Positions 53,643-63,425 are shown, numbered from the stretch's first letter. The stretch: 64,000 bases of DNA from Deltaproteobacteria bacterium HGW-Deltaproteobacteria-6 (GCA_002840435.1 PHAT01000006.1:124001-188000); one strand, 5' to 3'. Numbers and translations are program-made. Notes: a model not told the origin generated them from the letters alone.

Positions 53643-54482
53643 TCACGAACGGAAATGACTCACTTCGAAAAGACCGCCGGCAGATCTTGCCTGGAAAGAC
53701 CATTGATCTTTATTAATCCATTCATCAGCAAGGTGCGGAGCACTGCAATTGCGCAGACTGATAATTCTCCAGTTGCTTTTATTCAGCGCCTTAATGACCG
53801 AGTCCGATGAAAAAAAATGCAAATGCCCCAAGGGCCTGACCATAGCCCATTTTCCTTTTAATTGTTGGGCTTGAGGTGATTCGCTATTCGGAAATCCGCC
53901 GGTGATTAAGCAATCATCATTTGCCATACTTCTTAACTTCGTCAGCATATGAATCGGATCCGCAAGATGCTCGAGGACGTCCTGAATCATGATGAGGTCA
54001 AAAAATATCCCTTTGGGAATATCATTGATATCGGAAACAACATTGGCGCGACTATTTGCTTTTTTCCAACATCCCGGTTCAACGCCATAACATAGATTGG
54101 CCTTCCTGCTCATATAATTCAGCAGATGGCCGTTCCCTGAACCGACTTCCAAATAGTTAAAATTATCCAATTGCTTCATGGCGTGAGTTATTTTAGTGAA
54201 ATAATCTTCAATTGATTTATAATTAACTTCTTTTTCTACCTGTTCTTCCGCATATCCTTTGTTGACGACAAATTCGGAATTGTCAGCATACAGATGGCTT
54301 AAATATTGTTGCCTCGGCATAGGATCAATCCACCAATGACTGCAATTGTGGCAACGCCTTAAATTGCAATTATCCATGGCGTCTGGATTAATCGTTTTTA
54401 CGATATCGATAATGTCGGATTCTCCGCTGCAGATTGGGCAAAGACTGCATTCATCTACTTTACTTTTTTCTATAAACTGCAT
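53643..54482 (-). CDS. Class I SAM methyltransferase with N-terminal zinc-ribbon-like region
   Basis: About 279 residues from the ATG at 54482, preceded by AGAGGTTAAC; an ATG at 54500 is possible. The N-terminus carries two CxxC pairs (CSLCPICSG, RRCHNCSHWW), as in sugar or natural-product methyltransferases. The SAM fold follows (YLEVGSGNGHLLNYM, GVEPGCW, MIQDVLEHLADP). It is more AT-rich than its neighbours and stands alone, which suggests horizontal acquisition. Likely substrates are surface sugars or nucleotide sugars, but none can be named. Confidence 0.82.
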   Translation of the reverse strand: MQFIEKSKVDECSLCPICSGESDIIDIVKTINPDAMDNCNLRRCHNCSHWWIDPMPRQQYLSHLYADNSEFVVNKGYAEEQVEKEVNYKSIEDYFTKITHAMKQLDNFNYLEVGSGNGHLLNYMSRKANLCYGVEPGCWKKANSRANVVSDINDIPKGIFFDLIMIQDVLEHLADPIHMLTKLRSMANDDCLITGGFPNSESPQAQQLKGKWAMVRPLGHLHFFSSDSVIKALNKSNWRIISLRNCSAPHLADEWINKDQWSFQARSAGGLFEVSHFRS

Positions 54483-54754
54483 GTTAACCTCTTTTCCCAA
54501 CTGATTTAATCCCGCAGATTGAATCAGTATGTTTTTTCCCGATTAAGAATGCGACTCGCAGATTTATGTTTTATAGCAAGATCAAATAAAAGGTTCAATC
54601 AGAATGATTGGAAAACCGGCAGGGACACTTTCAACGTGTTACCTTCCGTCTCGCCCCGGCCTGAGCGCCGGGTCATTACGGTCATTGACATTGCCGTTTA
54701 TTCTGCTAAAAACCATATCGCATTTATTTGACAGTTAAGGATGGAACAGGAAAA

Positions 54755-55231
54755 ATGAAACTGGTAACAAACCGGATGATGGACGAGTGGATCGCCAAAG
54801 CAGGCGAAATCCTGCGGCTCAGAACCAACTTCAATATACACGAATCGTTATCCGACCCGGTACAGCGGTTATTTGTCGCAGCCGGGCTTAACTCTTATTT
54901 CCGGCCGCACGTCCATCCGGGAAAAAGCGAGTTTGTCATTGTGCTCCGCGGCCTGTTTGACATCCTGCTTTTCGATGATGAAGGCGTCGTCACCGAACGG
55001 GTGTCCATCGGACCGGAAGGGCAGGCCTTCGCCATGGAAATCCCGGCAGATCGGTGCCATGCCTGGATTCCCATGGAGGAAAAATCAGTATTCTTCGAGG
55101 TGAAGCAAGGGCCTTACGATCCCGCAACATCGCTGATATTTGCGCCCTGGTCGCCGGAAGAAGGCTCTGCTCGGGTCAAAGAATTCCAGGCCAGACTTCT
55201 TGCCGCGCAAACAGGCGACCGGGTTTCGTAA
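54755..55231 (+). CDS. WbuC-family cupin metalloprotein
   Basis: About 158 residues from the ATG at 54755, with AACAGGA upstream; an in-frame TTG at 54728 is less likely. The cupin core is RPHVHPGKSEFVIVLRGLFDILLFDDEG with two His and a Glu for metal binding, then HAWIPMEEKSVFFEVKQGPYDP. WbuC proteins occur in O-antigen and capsule loci with unknown function. The divergent methyltransferase gene at 53643 could belong to the same surface-sugar context. Confidence 0.85.
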   Translation: MKLVTNRMMDEWIAKAGEILRLRTNFNIHESLSDPVQRLFVAAGLNSYFRPHVHPGKSEFVIVLRGLFDILLFDDEGVVTERVSIGPEGQAFAMEIPADRCHAWIPMEEKSVFFEVKQGPYDPATSLIFAPWSPEEGSARVKEFQARLLAAQTGDRVS

Positions 55232-55320
55232 ATATCGCAAAATGATCCGGCACAAACCCGAAAGCAGCGCCTGACCGCGCACGCTCGTATGACCTTGCGT
55301 GATCTTCAGGAATAGAATTA

Positions 55321-55614
55321 TTATACCCGGGCAACCTCTTTCATAATCGACATTTCCGGTTTCCCGCCGATAAACGCTGCGCTGGCGGCAAAGAAAGCTT
55401 TGAAGTACGGCGTCGAGGAATGAAATTCCAGCGCTGCCTTATCTTTATATTGTTCGACCACCACCAGCATGTTGGGGTTGGCTTTATCCTGATTGAGAGA
55501 ATAAAGAACCGTTCCCTCTTCCTGGGCCACTTTGGCAATCAATTCCGTGAAAGCCGCCAGAGCTTCATCCATCTTTCCTTCTTTAATCGGTAGTTTGGCA
55601 ATAACTGTCAGCAT
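55321..55614 (-). CDS. Antibiotic biosynthesis monooxygenase (ABM)-domain protein
   Basis: 97 residues from the ATG at 55614, chosen for the GGGAGGT site six bases upstream. The ferredoxin-like dimeric alpha-beta barrel is recognisable (MLTVIAKLPIKEGKMDEALAAFTELI, NMLVVVEQYKDKAALEFHSSTPYFKAF). Members include small quinol monooxygenases and heme-degrading or lactonase-type proteins; sequence alone does not decide. It is a single gene between the cupin and the KAS III-like gene. Confidence 0.88.
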   Translation of the reverse strand: MLTVIAKLPIKEGKMDEALAAFTELIAKVAQEEGTVLYSLNQDKANPNMLVVVEQYKDKAALEFHSSTPYFKAFFAASAAFIGGKPEMSIMKEVARV

Positions 55615-55796
55615 TTTAATACCTCCCTGATCCATCATTAATTTGTGTTAACCCGTTTTGCGTCATAACATAACGAAGGGCTGACAAGCAAGCTATCGCT
55701 GATGTCCGGATAAAGCAATTTAATCGTTCAAAAAGCAGCGGTCTGCTATCTATCCATATGATTTTTTAGCAGATTCATCTGATGATATTTATTTCT

Positions 55797-55825
55797 TTGA
55801 CATATGAAGACATTTTCCCTATACT
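55797..55825 (+). promoter_or_regulatory. Predicted near-consensus sigma70 promoter of the KAS III-like gene
   Basis: Perfect TTGACA, exactly 17 bases, TATACT, ending 52 bases before the start codon. A good GAGGAAGGGAG ribosome-binding region follows. Confidence 0.75.
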
Positions 55826-55877
55826 CCGCGGCCTCGCAAAAAAACTAAATATGAGGAAGGGAGTTTGACTGTTAAGC

Positions 55878-56864
55878 ATGGTTTATCTGCATGGTATCGG
55901 GCATTTTCATCCCGAAAATGTGATCAGTAATAAGTTTTTAGAAGATCTGAATATCGGCACAACCGTCGATTGGATTATGGAGCGGGTGGGCATTGAATCG
56001 CGCCGCACTGTATTGCCTCTCGATTATCTCATACAAACAAAAAACGCCGACCCCCGCGAAACAGATAAAGTGCGTCTTTATTCGGATGCCCAAATGGGAG
56101 GAAGAGCGGCAAGAATGGCGCTGGATCGAGCCGGACTGAAAGCGGAAGATATCGGTATGGTCATTTCCGGAAGTTCGCTGCCTCAGTACCTGACACCCGC
56201 CGAAGCCTGCACCGTCGCAGGCGACCTGGGCATTGACGTTCCCTGCTTTGACATCAACTCCGCCTGCGCAACTTACGGCGTCCAGATGCGTTACCTGGAT
56301 TCGGTAAAGCCGGAAAAACTGCCGCCTTACGTTCTGGTCACCAATGTTGAAGGGGCAACCACCACGATCGACTATTCCGACCGCCGTTCCGCCGTGCTGT
56401 TCGGCGATTGCGCCACAGCATCGATTCTGTCCACCACGGTTCCGTCCCATAAAATATTTTCCGATTGCGAAATGGATTCCAAACCGACGTTGTGGGACAA
56501 AGCGGTGGTGCCGCGCTGGAGCTATTTCGGTCAGGACGGCGGTGCGGTGCAGGGCTTTGCCATCCGCAAGACCACCGACGGCCTGCGCAATATTCTGGCG
56601 CTGATTCCGGACGCGGACGCAAGCCGGGTCTTCTTTATCGGACATCAGGCCAATCTGGGTGTTTTGCAGACCGCTGCGGAAAGGTCGGGAATATCTCCTG
56701 ATCATCACTGGTACAACGTCCATCTCTTCGGCAATGTGGGGTGCGCAGGCGGTCCTTCTGTCTTAAGTCAGCACTGGGATGAACTTCAAGCCGGCGATCA
56801 CGTGGCGATGTCTCTGGTCGGCGGGGGCCTTACCTGGACGCAGATGCTGCTCACCATTAAATAA
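55878..56864 (+). CDS. 3-oxoacyl-ACP synthase III-like enzyme (FabH family)
   Basis: 328 residues with the KAS III triad C130 (INSACATYG), H256 (FIGHQANLG) and N286 (LFGNVGCAGG). The N-terminal YLHGIGHFHPENVISN and LFGDCATASIL are also typical. FabH-type enzymes condense acyl-CoA with malonyl-ACP to start fatty acid synthesis; relatives make alkylquinolones and other natural products. It is alone under a strong promoter, 15 kb from the polyene block, so housekeeping initiation or a special starter are both possible. Confidence 0.9.
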   Translation: MVYLHGIGHFHPENVISNKFLEDLNIGTTVDWIMERVGIESRRTVLPLDYLIQTKNADPRETDKVRLYSDAQMGGRAARMALDRAGLKAEDIGMVISGSSLPQYLTPAEACTVAGDLGIDVPCFDINSACATYGVQMRYLDSVKPEKLPPYVLVTNVEGATTTIDYSDRRSAVLFGDCATASILSTTVPSHKIFSDCEMDSKPTLWDKAVVPRWSYFGQDGGAVQGFAIRKTTDGLRNILALIPDADASRVFFIGHQANLGVLQTAAERSGISPDHHWYNVHLFGNVGCAGGPSVLSQHWDELQAGDHVAMSLVGGGLTWTQMLLTIK

Positions 56865-56915
56865 CCATCAGACATCCTGACTTTCGTTTCCGTTCCCGGC
56901 CGGTCTTCGTTTCCG

Positions 56916-58919
56916 TCACTGCGGCAGAGGCGGAGCGGGCTCTGGTTCAGGCTCGCGCTCGGGCTCGGGCTCGACGGGTTCGAGATCGGGAACTCCGTGT
57001 TTCTCGCAGGGCTTTGTCGGCTGGGTATCCTTTATATAAAATTCTTCCCGCTGAACGGGGCAAAGCGGTGTGGCCAGCTCGTTCGTTGTCGGATCGATCA
57101 GAACGGATACGACCGTATCAGGCTTAGGAAAATCGACGACGGGTTTCCCGGCCAGGGCGCCGCGCATGAAGCGTCCCCAGACAGGAGCACAGATGGCCCC
57201 GCCCGTAAAGTCCCGTCCTCCCGGCCTTGGCTTGTCATAGCCAACCCAGACCCCCGTAATGATCTGAGGCGTATAGCCGATAAACCAGGCATCCCGGTAA
57301 TCGTCAGTCGTGCCGGTCTTCCCGGCCGCGGGCCATTGACGGCTGAAACTTTTTAACGTTTTGGCTGTGCCGTAAGTGAGGACATCCTTCAACATCTGAG
57401 TCGTCACAAAAGCGGCGGCCGGAGACAGGACCGGCAAGGCAGCGGCGGGTGTTTCCGTCCAGGTCTGGCGCTTGCGGTCATAGACGCGGAGGATGGTTCT
57501 GGATTGAGGACGCGAGCCGCCGCTGGCCAGCGAGGCATAGACTGAGACAAGATCGTGCAGGGTGACTTCTTCGGAGCCGAGAGCCAGAGAAAGATTATTG
57601 GAGGGGGAAAGCGGCAGCCCCAGTCTGGCCGCAAACTCGACAAAATAGGGAACACCGATGGCATCCAGGAGTTTTACGGCAATAACGTTGTTGGAATACG
57701 CCAAGGCCTGCCTGAGGCCCAGGTCCCCGTGAACTTTCCGGTCATAGTTATGGGGAATCCACTTTTGATCATTGCCGCTGTTGTAAGCTGCGGGAGTATC
57801 GTTGAAGATGGTGCCCGCCGTATATCCTTTTTCCAGGGCCGCCGCATAGATGAGGGGCTTGATGGATGATCCGGGCTGCCGCCTGGCAAAGAAGGCCCGG
57901 TCATAGGGATTCTGAATGAAGTCCACTCCGCCCACAGCCGCCAGGACGTCGCCCGTATTCGGATCAAGGGCCAGCAAGGCGCCCTGAAGCTGGGGGGAGA
58001 TGCGCCGGACCCCTTCCTGCAGGACCTTCTCGGCCAGGCGCTGCATCGGTAAATTCATGGCCGTGATGACATCCAGTCCGCCCTGTTCGACAATTTCCGG
58101 CCCATAGGTTTCAATCAGTTTGTAACGCACATGGGCCAGATAAGGCAGGGCTTCCGTTGCTTTCAGAACGGAGATGGGAAGGGCCCGCAGCTTTTTTTCC
58201 TGCGGGGCGGTAATCATTTTCAGAGTTGCCATCCGCTTCAGGATGAGGTTCTTTCTCTTGACAACCATGGCCCTGTTCCCGGAAGGATTGTAGCGGGCCG
58301 GGGCTTTGGGAACGGCGGCCAGAAGAACGCATTCAATCTCGTTCAGATCCTGCGGGGCCTTGTCAAAATAGAGACGGGCGGCCTGAGCGATGCCCCACGC
58401 CCCGTTTCCGAAATAGACCTCGTTGAAGTACATCTCTAAAATCTGGTTCTTCGTGTATTTCCCTTCGTATTCCATGGCGAGAAGCCCCTCCTTGACTTTT
58501 CGCTTGATCGTTTTCTCTCCGTGAAAATATTTGTTTTTGATCAGCTGCTGGGTGATGGTCGAACCTCCTTCGGCCATCCGCCCTTTCATCACATCCTTGA
58601 CCATGGCCCGGGCAATCCCCCGCATATCAATCCCGCCATGCTGATAGAAACGGGCATCCTCTATGGCGATGAGGGCTTTCTGCAGGAAGACGGGAATCTG
58701 GCCGATCCCGACCCAGTACCGCTTCTCCGCCAGAACCCGGCCCGCAAACTGTCCCTGGCTGTCGAAGACCCGGATGGACGTATAGCCCGCGGGTAAGGGG
58801 GGATATGTGGCGATATTCTCCTGGGCAAAGGCCGGAGAGGCAATGACCCAAGCCAGCAGAAGTCCAAAGACGGAGAGTGTCCGCCGGCATTTACCGAAGG
58901 GGATTGCATGGGAAACCAA
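56916..58919 (-). CDS. Class A penicillin-binding protein (PBP1 type)
   Basis: 667 residues from a probable TTG start (AAAGGAG upstream). An N-terminal signal or anchor segment (about residues 15-32) precedes the GT51 transglycosylase domain (IEDARFYQHGGIDMRGIARA, EGGSTITQQLIKNKYF, EYEGKYTKNQILEMYFNEVYFG). The transpeptidase domain has SxxK in GSSIKPLIY, SNN in AYSNNVIAV and KTG in AAGKTGTTDDYRDAWFIGYTP. The C-terminus is a Pro/Glu-rich tail (EPEREPEPEPAPPLPQ). It polymerises and cross-links peptidoglycan. Confidence 0.94.
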   Translation of the reverse strand: MVSHAIPFGKCRRTLSVFGLLLAWVIASPAFAQENIATYPPLPAGYTSIRVFDSQGQFAGRVLAEKRYWVGIGQIPVFLQKALIAIEDARFYQHGGIDMRGIARAMVKDVMKGRMAEGGSTITQQLIKNKYFHGEKTIKRKVKEGLLAMEYEGKYTKNQILEMYFNEVYFGNGAWGIAQAARLYFDKAPQDLNEIECVLLAAVPKAPARYNPSGNRAMVVKRKNLILKRMATLKMITAPQEKKLRALPISVLKATEALPYLAHVRYKLIETYGPEIVEQGGLDVITAMNLPMQRLAEKVLQEGVRRISPQLQGALLALDPNTGDVLAAVGGVDFIQNPYDRAFFARRQPGSSIKPLIYAAALEKGYTAGTIFNDTPAAYNSGNDQKWIPHNYDRKVHGDLGLRQALAYSNNVIAVKLLDAIGVPYFVEFAARLGLPLSPSNNLSLALGSEEVTLHDLVSVYASLASGGSRPQSRTILRVYDRKRQTWTETPAAALPVLSPAAAFVTTQMLKDVLTYGTAKTLKSFSRQWPAAGKTGTTDDYRDAWFIGYTPQIITGVWVGYDKPRPGGRDFTGGAICAPVWGRFMRGALAGKPVVDFPKPDTVVSVLIDPTTNELATPLCPVQREEFYIKDTQPTKPCEKHGVPDLEPVEPEPEREPEPEPAPPLPQ

Positions 58920-59193
58920 AATACTCTTTAACTCCTTTTCCTGGCTCTTTTCGATGGTTTGATACTAAATATACTCGATTTGAGCGGGTTTTGCATCAAA
59001 ACAAATATTTATGTCAAGTAAATTTACTGACCATCTGTTGATCCGGCGCGATAACCATTGTTACCTCTTCAATTTAAATACTCAGCGCGACAAAACAGCA
59101 GAATTCTAACTGAACATGTGGTACAAACAGGAAACGGAACAAATGATGCGGCAGCTTAAAAAAGCGGCCTGAAACTGAGGCAAGGAGAAACAC

Positions 59194-59973
59194 ATGGCAC
59201 TGATCGAGCAGGAAATCAAAGAAGGCATCGGCATTCTTACGTTGAATAATACGCGAAAGCGGAACGCCCTCAGTGAAGCACTGGTGGATGAGCTGATTGG
59301 CGGGCTTGATGATTTTCAGGCCAAAAAAATTCCTGTCGTGATCCTGCGCAGTTCTGACGGAGCCAAAGTCTGGTCGGCCGGACATGATGTCAAGGAATTA
59401 CCGCGTACGCGCCGTGATCCTCTGGGTTATTTCGATTCGCTGGAAAAATTACTGCGCGCCGTCGGAAATCATCAAAGCCCCGTGATTGCCATGGTTCACG
59501 GCAGCGTTTGGGGCGGGGCATGCGACCTGGTGATAAGCTGTGATCTGGCGGTTGGGGACGAAACATCGACTTTTGCCATCACACCCGCCAGATTGGGGCT
59601 GCCGTACAATGCTTCCGGCGTTCTCAATTTCATGAACCGGATGGGATTGAACATGGCCAAAGAGATGTTCTTCACCGCGGATCCCATTTCCGCAGAAAGA
59701 GCCGAACGCGTCGGAATCCTGAATCATCTGGTACCCGCAGGCGAGCTGACGAATTTTACCATGAATCTGGCAAAACGCATCGCCTCACGATCAACGCTTG
59801 CCGTATCCGTCATCAAGGAGCAGCTCCGGATTCTCTCCGGCGCCCGCCCGATAGCTCCCGAACAGTTTGAACGTCTTCAGGGTTTGCGGCGGCGTGTTTA
59901 TGACAGCCGTGATTACGAAGAGGGCATCACGGCCTTCCTGGAGAAGCGCGCACCCGTCTTTAAGGGAGAATAG
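59194..59973 (+). CDS. scpB: Methylmalonyl-CoA decarboxylase (crotonase family)
   Basis: 259 residues, matching the length of E. coli ScpB (YgfG). Diagnostic segments are KVWSAGHDVKELP, HGSVWGGACDLVISCDLAVG, ITPARLGLPYNASG and FFTADPISAERAERVGILNHLV. The enzyme decarboxylates methylmalonyl-CoA to propionyl-CoA. AAGGAG precedes the ATG. It stands alone here rather than with mutase or transferase genes, so its link to propionate or succinate metabolism is from family knowledge. Confidence 0.85.
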   Translation: MALIEQEIKEGIGILTLNNTRKRNALSEALVDELIGGLDDFQAKKIPVVILRSSDGAKVWSAGHDVKELPRTRRDPLGYFDSLEKLLRAVGNHQSPVIAMVHGSVWGGACDLVISCDLAVGDETSTFAITPARLGLPYNASGVLNFMNRMGLNMAKEMFFTADPISAERAERVGILNHLVPAGELTNFTMNLAKRIASRSTLAVSVIKEQLRILSGARPIAPEQFERLQGLRRRVYDSRDYEEGITAFLEKRAPVFKGE

Positions 59974-60169
59974 CCCCTGCTTCCTTTCTGCCGGAACGCT
60001 TATCTTCAGATGGTGTTTGATTCAGGTCCTCCGGTAATCCGTCAGGAACCAATCCGGACATGGATGCGGAATGTCAATCGGCAATCATAAAAAAGCTGAA
60101 CTATAACTTAAAATGTAGTAAATGTATCAGGGCTGGGCATACCGATTAATCATTTGTTCAGGAGTTTAT

Positions 60170-60679
60170 ATGCGTAAATATGAAATGATTTTGGCCGGAA
60201 TACTGACTGTCATGATAATGGGATTTCTTACGGGTTGCACGGGATCCCTGTTCAAGAATATGGGCAGCTTTGAGCCGAGCACGACTGCCACTCAAAATTT
60301 CGAAAAATTTGTCATCAACGATGATTATAACTATTATTTAACCGGATCGGATGTTTATCCCGTGGCGATTTTCGGACTGAAAAAAGCCTATATCATCGAT
60401 AGCGATGAAGATCTGTGGAAGAAAATAGATCCGAAGCAGGAAGTCATGTCGGAACTGGTCACCAATATGCAACTGAGAGCGCTGTCCTGCTGCCTGCAGG
60501 GAATGCACGGCCATGATATTTTAGATAACCACGGCAGGAAAATAGGCGAATGGTACTCCTTGCTCAGTCTCATTATCGGCATTAAAATAAAAGAAGACGG
60601 GAAAGTAGTGATATATCCGCCCACGGACAATAACGATGTCAAGAGATATCAGGGAAGAGATTATCCTACGATGTTCTAA
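60170..60679 (+). CDS. Hypothetical lipoprotein
   Basis: About 169 residues from the ATG at 60170, which has CAGGAG six bases upstream. The lipobox is FLTGC (Cys about residue 23). The mature part is short, acidic and Tyr-rich, with the phrase YNYYLTGSDVYPVAIFGLKKAYIIDS, and ends in YQGRDYPTMF. I do not recognise a domain. It precedes the caspase-like lipoprotein gene by about 95 bases on the same strand. Confidence 0.75.
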   Translation: MRKYEMILAGILTVMIMGFLTGCTGSLFKNMGSFEPSTTATQNFEKFVINDDYNYYLTGSDVYPVAIFGLKKAYIIDSDEDLWKKIDPKQEVMSELVTNMQLRALSCCLQGMHGHDILDNHGRKIGEWYSLLSLIIGIKIKEDGKVVIYPPTDNNDVKRYQGRDYPTMF

Positions 60680-60773
60680 TGCAGTATAAAATATGAACAT
60701 TTAAAATCTCAAACATCCGCCAGGGTATCTTCATTACATTCAACCCTGGCAGACCGCTGATGGAGGATGGCTG

Positions 60774-62000
60774 ATGATCAAAAAATTGCGGACAAAAATG
60801 ATTGCCCGGTTGACTGTTGCCTTGATGTCCGCCGCTCTGGCAGCCTGCGCCGGCACAACAGCGGGGGGATTCAATGCGGCCGGTCTTCAGGAACTGTCTT
60901 CCGTGCAGGACGTCCGCGAATACTCGACGACCTGGGGCAGGATGCGCCTGGGTTTCGAAGGGACAACGGCAAAGGGTGTTTACGAATACAGAGGGGGGAC
61001 GATCCGGGGCACCCTGCAGGGGACCATGTTTTCCTGCTTCTGGACGGAGGGAAGTTCAGGAGGTTCATGCGTCTTTCATTTTACACCGGATTTTACCAGT
61101 TTTTCCGGAACGTGGCAGCCGGCAAACAGACCCTGGACGGGAACACTGACGGCGGGAAAGCGGGGACCACCGGCGACGGCAGTAGTGTCCGCACCGGCAG
61201 CGGCGCCTGTGAGCGTGGAAGTGAAGTCCGACGTGGACAATATTCCACTGATTCGTCCGCCGGCAAACCGCAACGCCTATGCCATTGTAATCGGCATAGA
61301 AAACTACCGCCAGAAACTGCCGAAAGCCGACTTTGCCACCGCTGATGCAAAAACGGTTGCGGAATATCTCATAAAGATCATGGGATATTCTGAAGAGAAT
61401 GTTGTTTTACTGACCAACGAAAAGGCCCTGCAAAGCGATTTTACCAAATACTTTGAAAAATGGCTGCACAACAATGTGGAAAAGGACGCCGCCGTCTTTA
61501 TTTACTATTCCGGCCATGGCGCGCCTGATCCCAAAACCGGCGGAGCGTACCTTGTGCCTTACGACGGCGATCCTTCATTTATCGCTGAAACAGGCTACTC
61601 GTTAAAAAGGATGTATGACGCGCTGGGCAAGTTGCCGGCAAAGGAAATAATTGTCGCCCTGGATTCCTGTTTTTCCGGAGCAGGCGGCAGATCCGTTATT
61701 GCCAAAGGCGCGCGCCCACTGGTGATGAACCTCCAGGGCGCCACGGCTCTTTCCAGGAATATAACGGTTCTTGCCGCATCGTCGGGCGAGCAAATCAGCT
61801 CGACCTATGATGAAAAAGGGCATGGCCTGTTTACCTACTTCATGCTCAAGGGCATCAAAAATGAAGATGTTGTAAAGCCTGACGGCTCCATCAGGATGGA
61901 TGACCTGTTTGGCTATCTCAAACCTCAGGTGGAGCGCATCGCCCGGAAGCAGTATAATAACGAGCAGACGCCGCAGTTGATGGGAGCAAAAAAGAATTAA
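60774..62000 (+). CDS. Caspase-like (peptidase C14) lipoprotein
   Basis: 408 residues. Lipobox LAAC (C25). Residues 35-130 form a beta-rich domain (YSTTWGRMRLGFEGTTAKGVYEYR...FSGTWQP) of unknown type. The metacaspase-like domain runs from about 165 to the end, with the His of YYSGHGAP (H248) and the Cys of ALDSCFSGAGG (C299). Residues 170-230 (YAIVIGIENY...) are the usual first strand and helix. Both catalytic residues are present, so it is likely an active cysteine protease facing the periplasm or outer surface. The target is unknown. Confidence 0.85.
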   Translation: MIKKLRTKMIARLTVALMSAALAACAGTTAGGFNAAGLQELSSVQDVREYSTTWGRMRLGFEGTTAKGVYEYRGGTIRGTLQGTMFSCFWTEGSSGGSCVFHFTPDFTSFSGTWQPANRPWTGTLTAGKRGPPATAVVSAPAAAPVSVEVKSDVDNIPLIRPPANRNAYAIVIGIENYRQKLPKADFATADAKTVAEYLIKIMGYSEENVVLLTNEKALQSDFTKYFEKWLHNNVEKDAAVFIYYSGHGAPDPKTGGAYLVPYDGDPSFIAETGYSLKRMYDALGKLPAKEIIVALDSCFSGAGGRSVIAKGARPLVMNLQGATALSRNITVLAASSGEQISSTYDEKGHGLFTYFMLKGIKNEDVVKPDGSIRMDDLFGYLKPQVERIARKQYNNEQTPQLMGAKKN

Positions 62001-62158
62001 TGACTGAGGCGGCGATCACCGGTAAAATTCAGGATGGCCTTGAACTTGTCTGCACATTACTAAATTGAAAAGGCGGGAGACACCACTATAGAGTGGCGCA
62101 ACTCCGCCCCTGCAAAATAAACCGTGAACCGTGAACCAATGAACTTGGAACCTGCTTT

Positions 62159-63343
62159 CTACTTCCCCACCCATTCCCAGACAGCGGCTGCACCCTGGCC
62201 GTGGCCGATGCACATGCTTTCCACCGCGTATTTGACGCCGTAGAAAGGCATTTCATGCATGATGGTTGTTGCAATTCTGGCGCCGGTGCAGCCCAGCGGA
62301 TGTCCGAGCGCAATGCCGCTGCCTCTCGGATTGAGCAGCTTGTGATTGCGGATACCCAGTTCCTTCGTGCAGTAAACAGCCTGCGCGGCAAACGCTTCGT
62401 TGACTTCCCAAAGCCCGATGTCTTCTTTTTTCAAACCGGCGCTTTTCAACGCCTTGGGAATGGCAACAGCGGGACCGATGCCCATGTAGGCCGGATCGAC
62501 GCCGACTGTGGCATAGCTCAGCAATTTCATTTTGGGCTGAAGTCCGAGTTTTTTGCACATCGCTTTGCCGGCCACCACCACACAGGCGGCCGCGTCATTG
62601 GTCTGGCTGGAGTTGCCGGCCGTAACCGTACCTTTTTCGTCTTTGATGAAAACCGGTTCAAGTTTGGCCAGGCTTTCCATCGTGGTCGAAGGCCGGATGC
62701 CCTGATCGCGGTCAACCACCATCTTTCGGGTGGTGCCGTCTTCCTGCGGGACGTCTGCTTCAACCGGCAGAATTTCTGCTTTGAATAATCCTTTTTGCGT
62801 GGCTTCGTGAGCTTTAGCGTGGCTTTCCATGGCCATCTGATCCTGCTCCTCGCGGGTAATGCCGTATTTGCGGGCAACCATTTCCGCCGTATAACCCATG
62901 GAAACCATCTGCGGATCGGTAAATTCCTTCAATCGGGGATTGGGGTCGGACATCGTGCCCATCGGAATATGCGTCATATGCTGCGCTCCGCCGGCCAGAA
63001 TAATATCCGACCAGCCCATATTGATGGAAGCCACCGCGAAGGCAATCGACTGCAAGCCGGATGCGCAGAAGCGGTCCACCGTACACCCCGGCACACTGTA
63101 GGGCAGCCCCGCCATGATGCCGGATACGCGGCCGATGTTGGTGCCCATGTCTTTCATCAAAGCCGTGCCGCCCCAGATGACGTCGCCGATCTTTTCTTTC
63201 GCGCCTTCCAGTCCCGCGCGGCGGATGGCTTCATTGATCACCAGCGCGGACATGTCGTCGGCCCGCAGGTTGGCAAACCATGAATTCTTCCCGGCCTTGG
63301 CAATGCCTGTCCGGACGCTTTCCACTAAATAGATTTCCTTCAT
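62159..63343 (-). CDS. Acetyl-CoA acyltransferase (3-ketoacyl-CoA thiolase)
   Basis: 394 residues with the thiolase residues: nucleophile C93 (VDRFCASGLQSI), WEVNEAFAAQ, NPRGSGIALGHPLGCTGAR (His and second Cys). It cleaves 3-ketoacyl-CoA with CoA in beta-oxidation or runs in reverse. The gene follows a partial acyl-CoA dehydrogenase gene on the minus strand, as expected for a degradation operon. The 190-base gap between them holds a strong inverted repeat and a diverged dispersed element. Confidence 0.93.
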   Translation of the reverse strand: MKEIYLVESVRTGIAKAGKNSWFANLRADDMSALVINEAIRRAGLEGAKEKIGDVIWGGTALMKDMGTNIGRVSGIMAGLPYSVPGCTVDRFCASGLQSIAFAVASINMGWSDIILAGGAQHMTHIPMGTMSDPNPRLKEFTDPQMVSMGYTAEMVARKYGITREEQDQMAMESHAKAHEATQKGLFKAEILPVEADVPQEDGTTRKMVVDRDQGIRPSTTMESLAKLEPVFIKDEKGTVTAGNSSQTNDAAACVVVAGKAMCKKLGLQPKMKLLSYATVGVDPAYMGIGPAVAIPKALKSAGLKKEDIGLWEVNEAFAAQAVYCTKELGIRNHKLLNPRGSGIALGHPLGCTGARIATTIMHEMPFYGVKYAVESMCIGHGQGAAAVWEWVGK

Positions 63344-63376
63344 ATGTTCATTCTCCTGAAACTAAATTATTTTATT

Positions 63377-63425
63377 CCTTGTCTCCGGGACATTTCTGGC
63401 ATCGCAAAATGTCCCGGAGACAAGG
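63377..63425. repeat. Perfect 19-bp inverted repeat upstream of the thiolase gene
   Basis: Arm CCTTGTCTCCGGGACATTT and its exact complement, with an 11-base loop. It lies in the gap between the acyl-CoA dehydrogenase stop and the thiolase start, and its right arm runs into sequence related to the element at 21868-22007. No T-run follows on either strand, so a simple terminator is doubtful. Confidence 0.7.

Noticed and set aside
55878-56864. DarB-type resorcinol-forming enzyme completing a flexirubin-like cluster
   Set aside because: It has a normal FabH triad and lies 12 kb beyond the polyene block under its own promoter; no DarA/aromatase partner is present.
59114-59170. 18-codon mini-gene just before methylmalonyl-CoA decarboxylase
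   Set aside because: It has a start and stop (MWYKQETEQ...), but no ribosome-binding site and no known leader-peptide logic.
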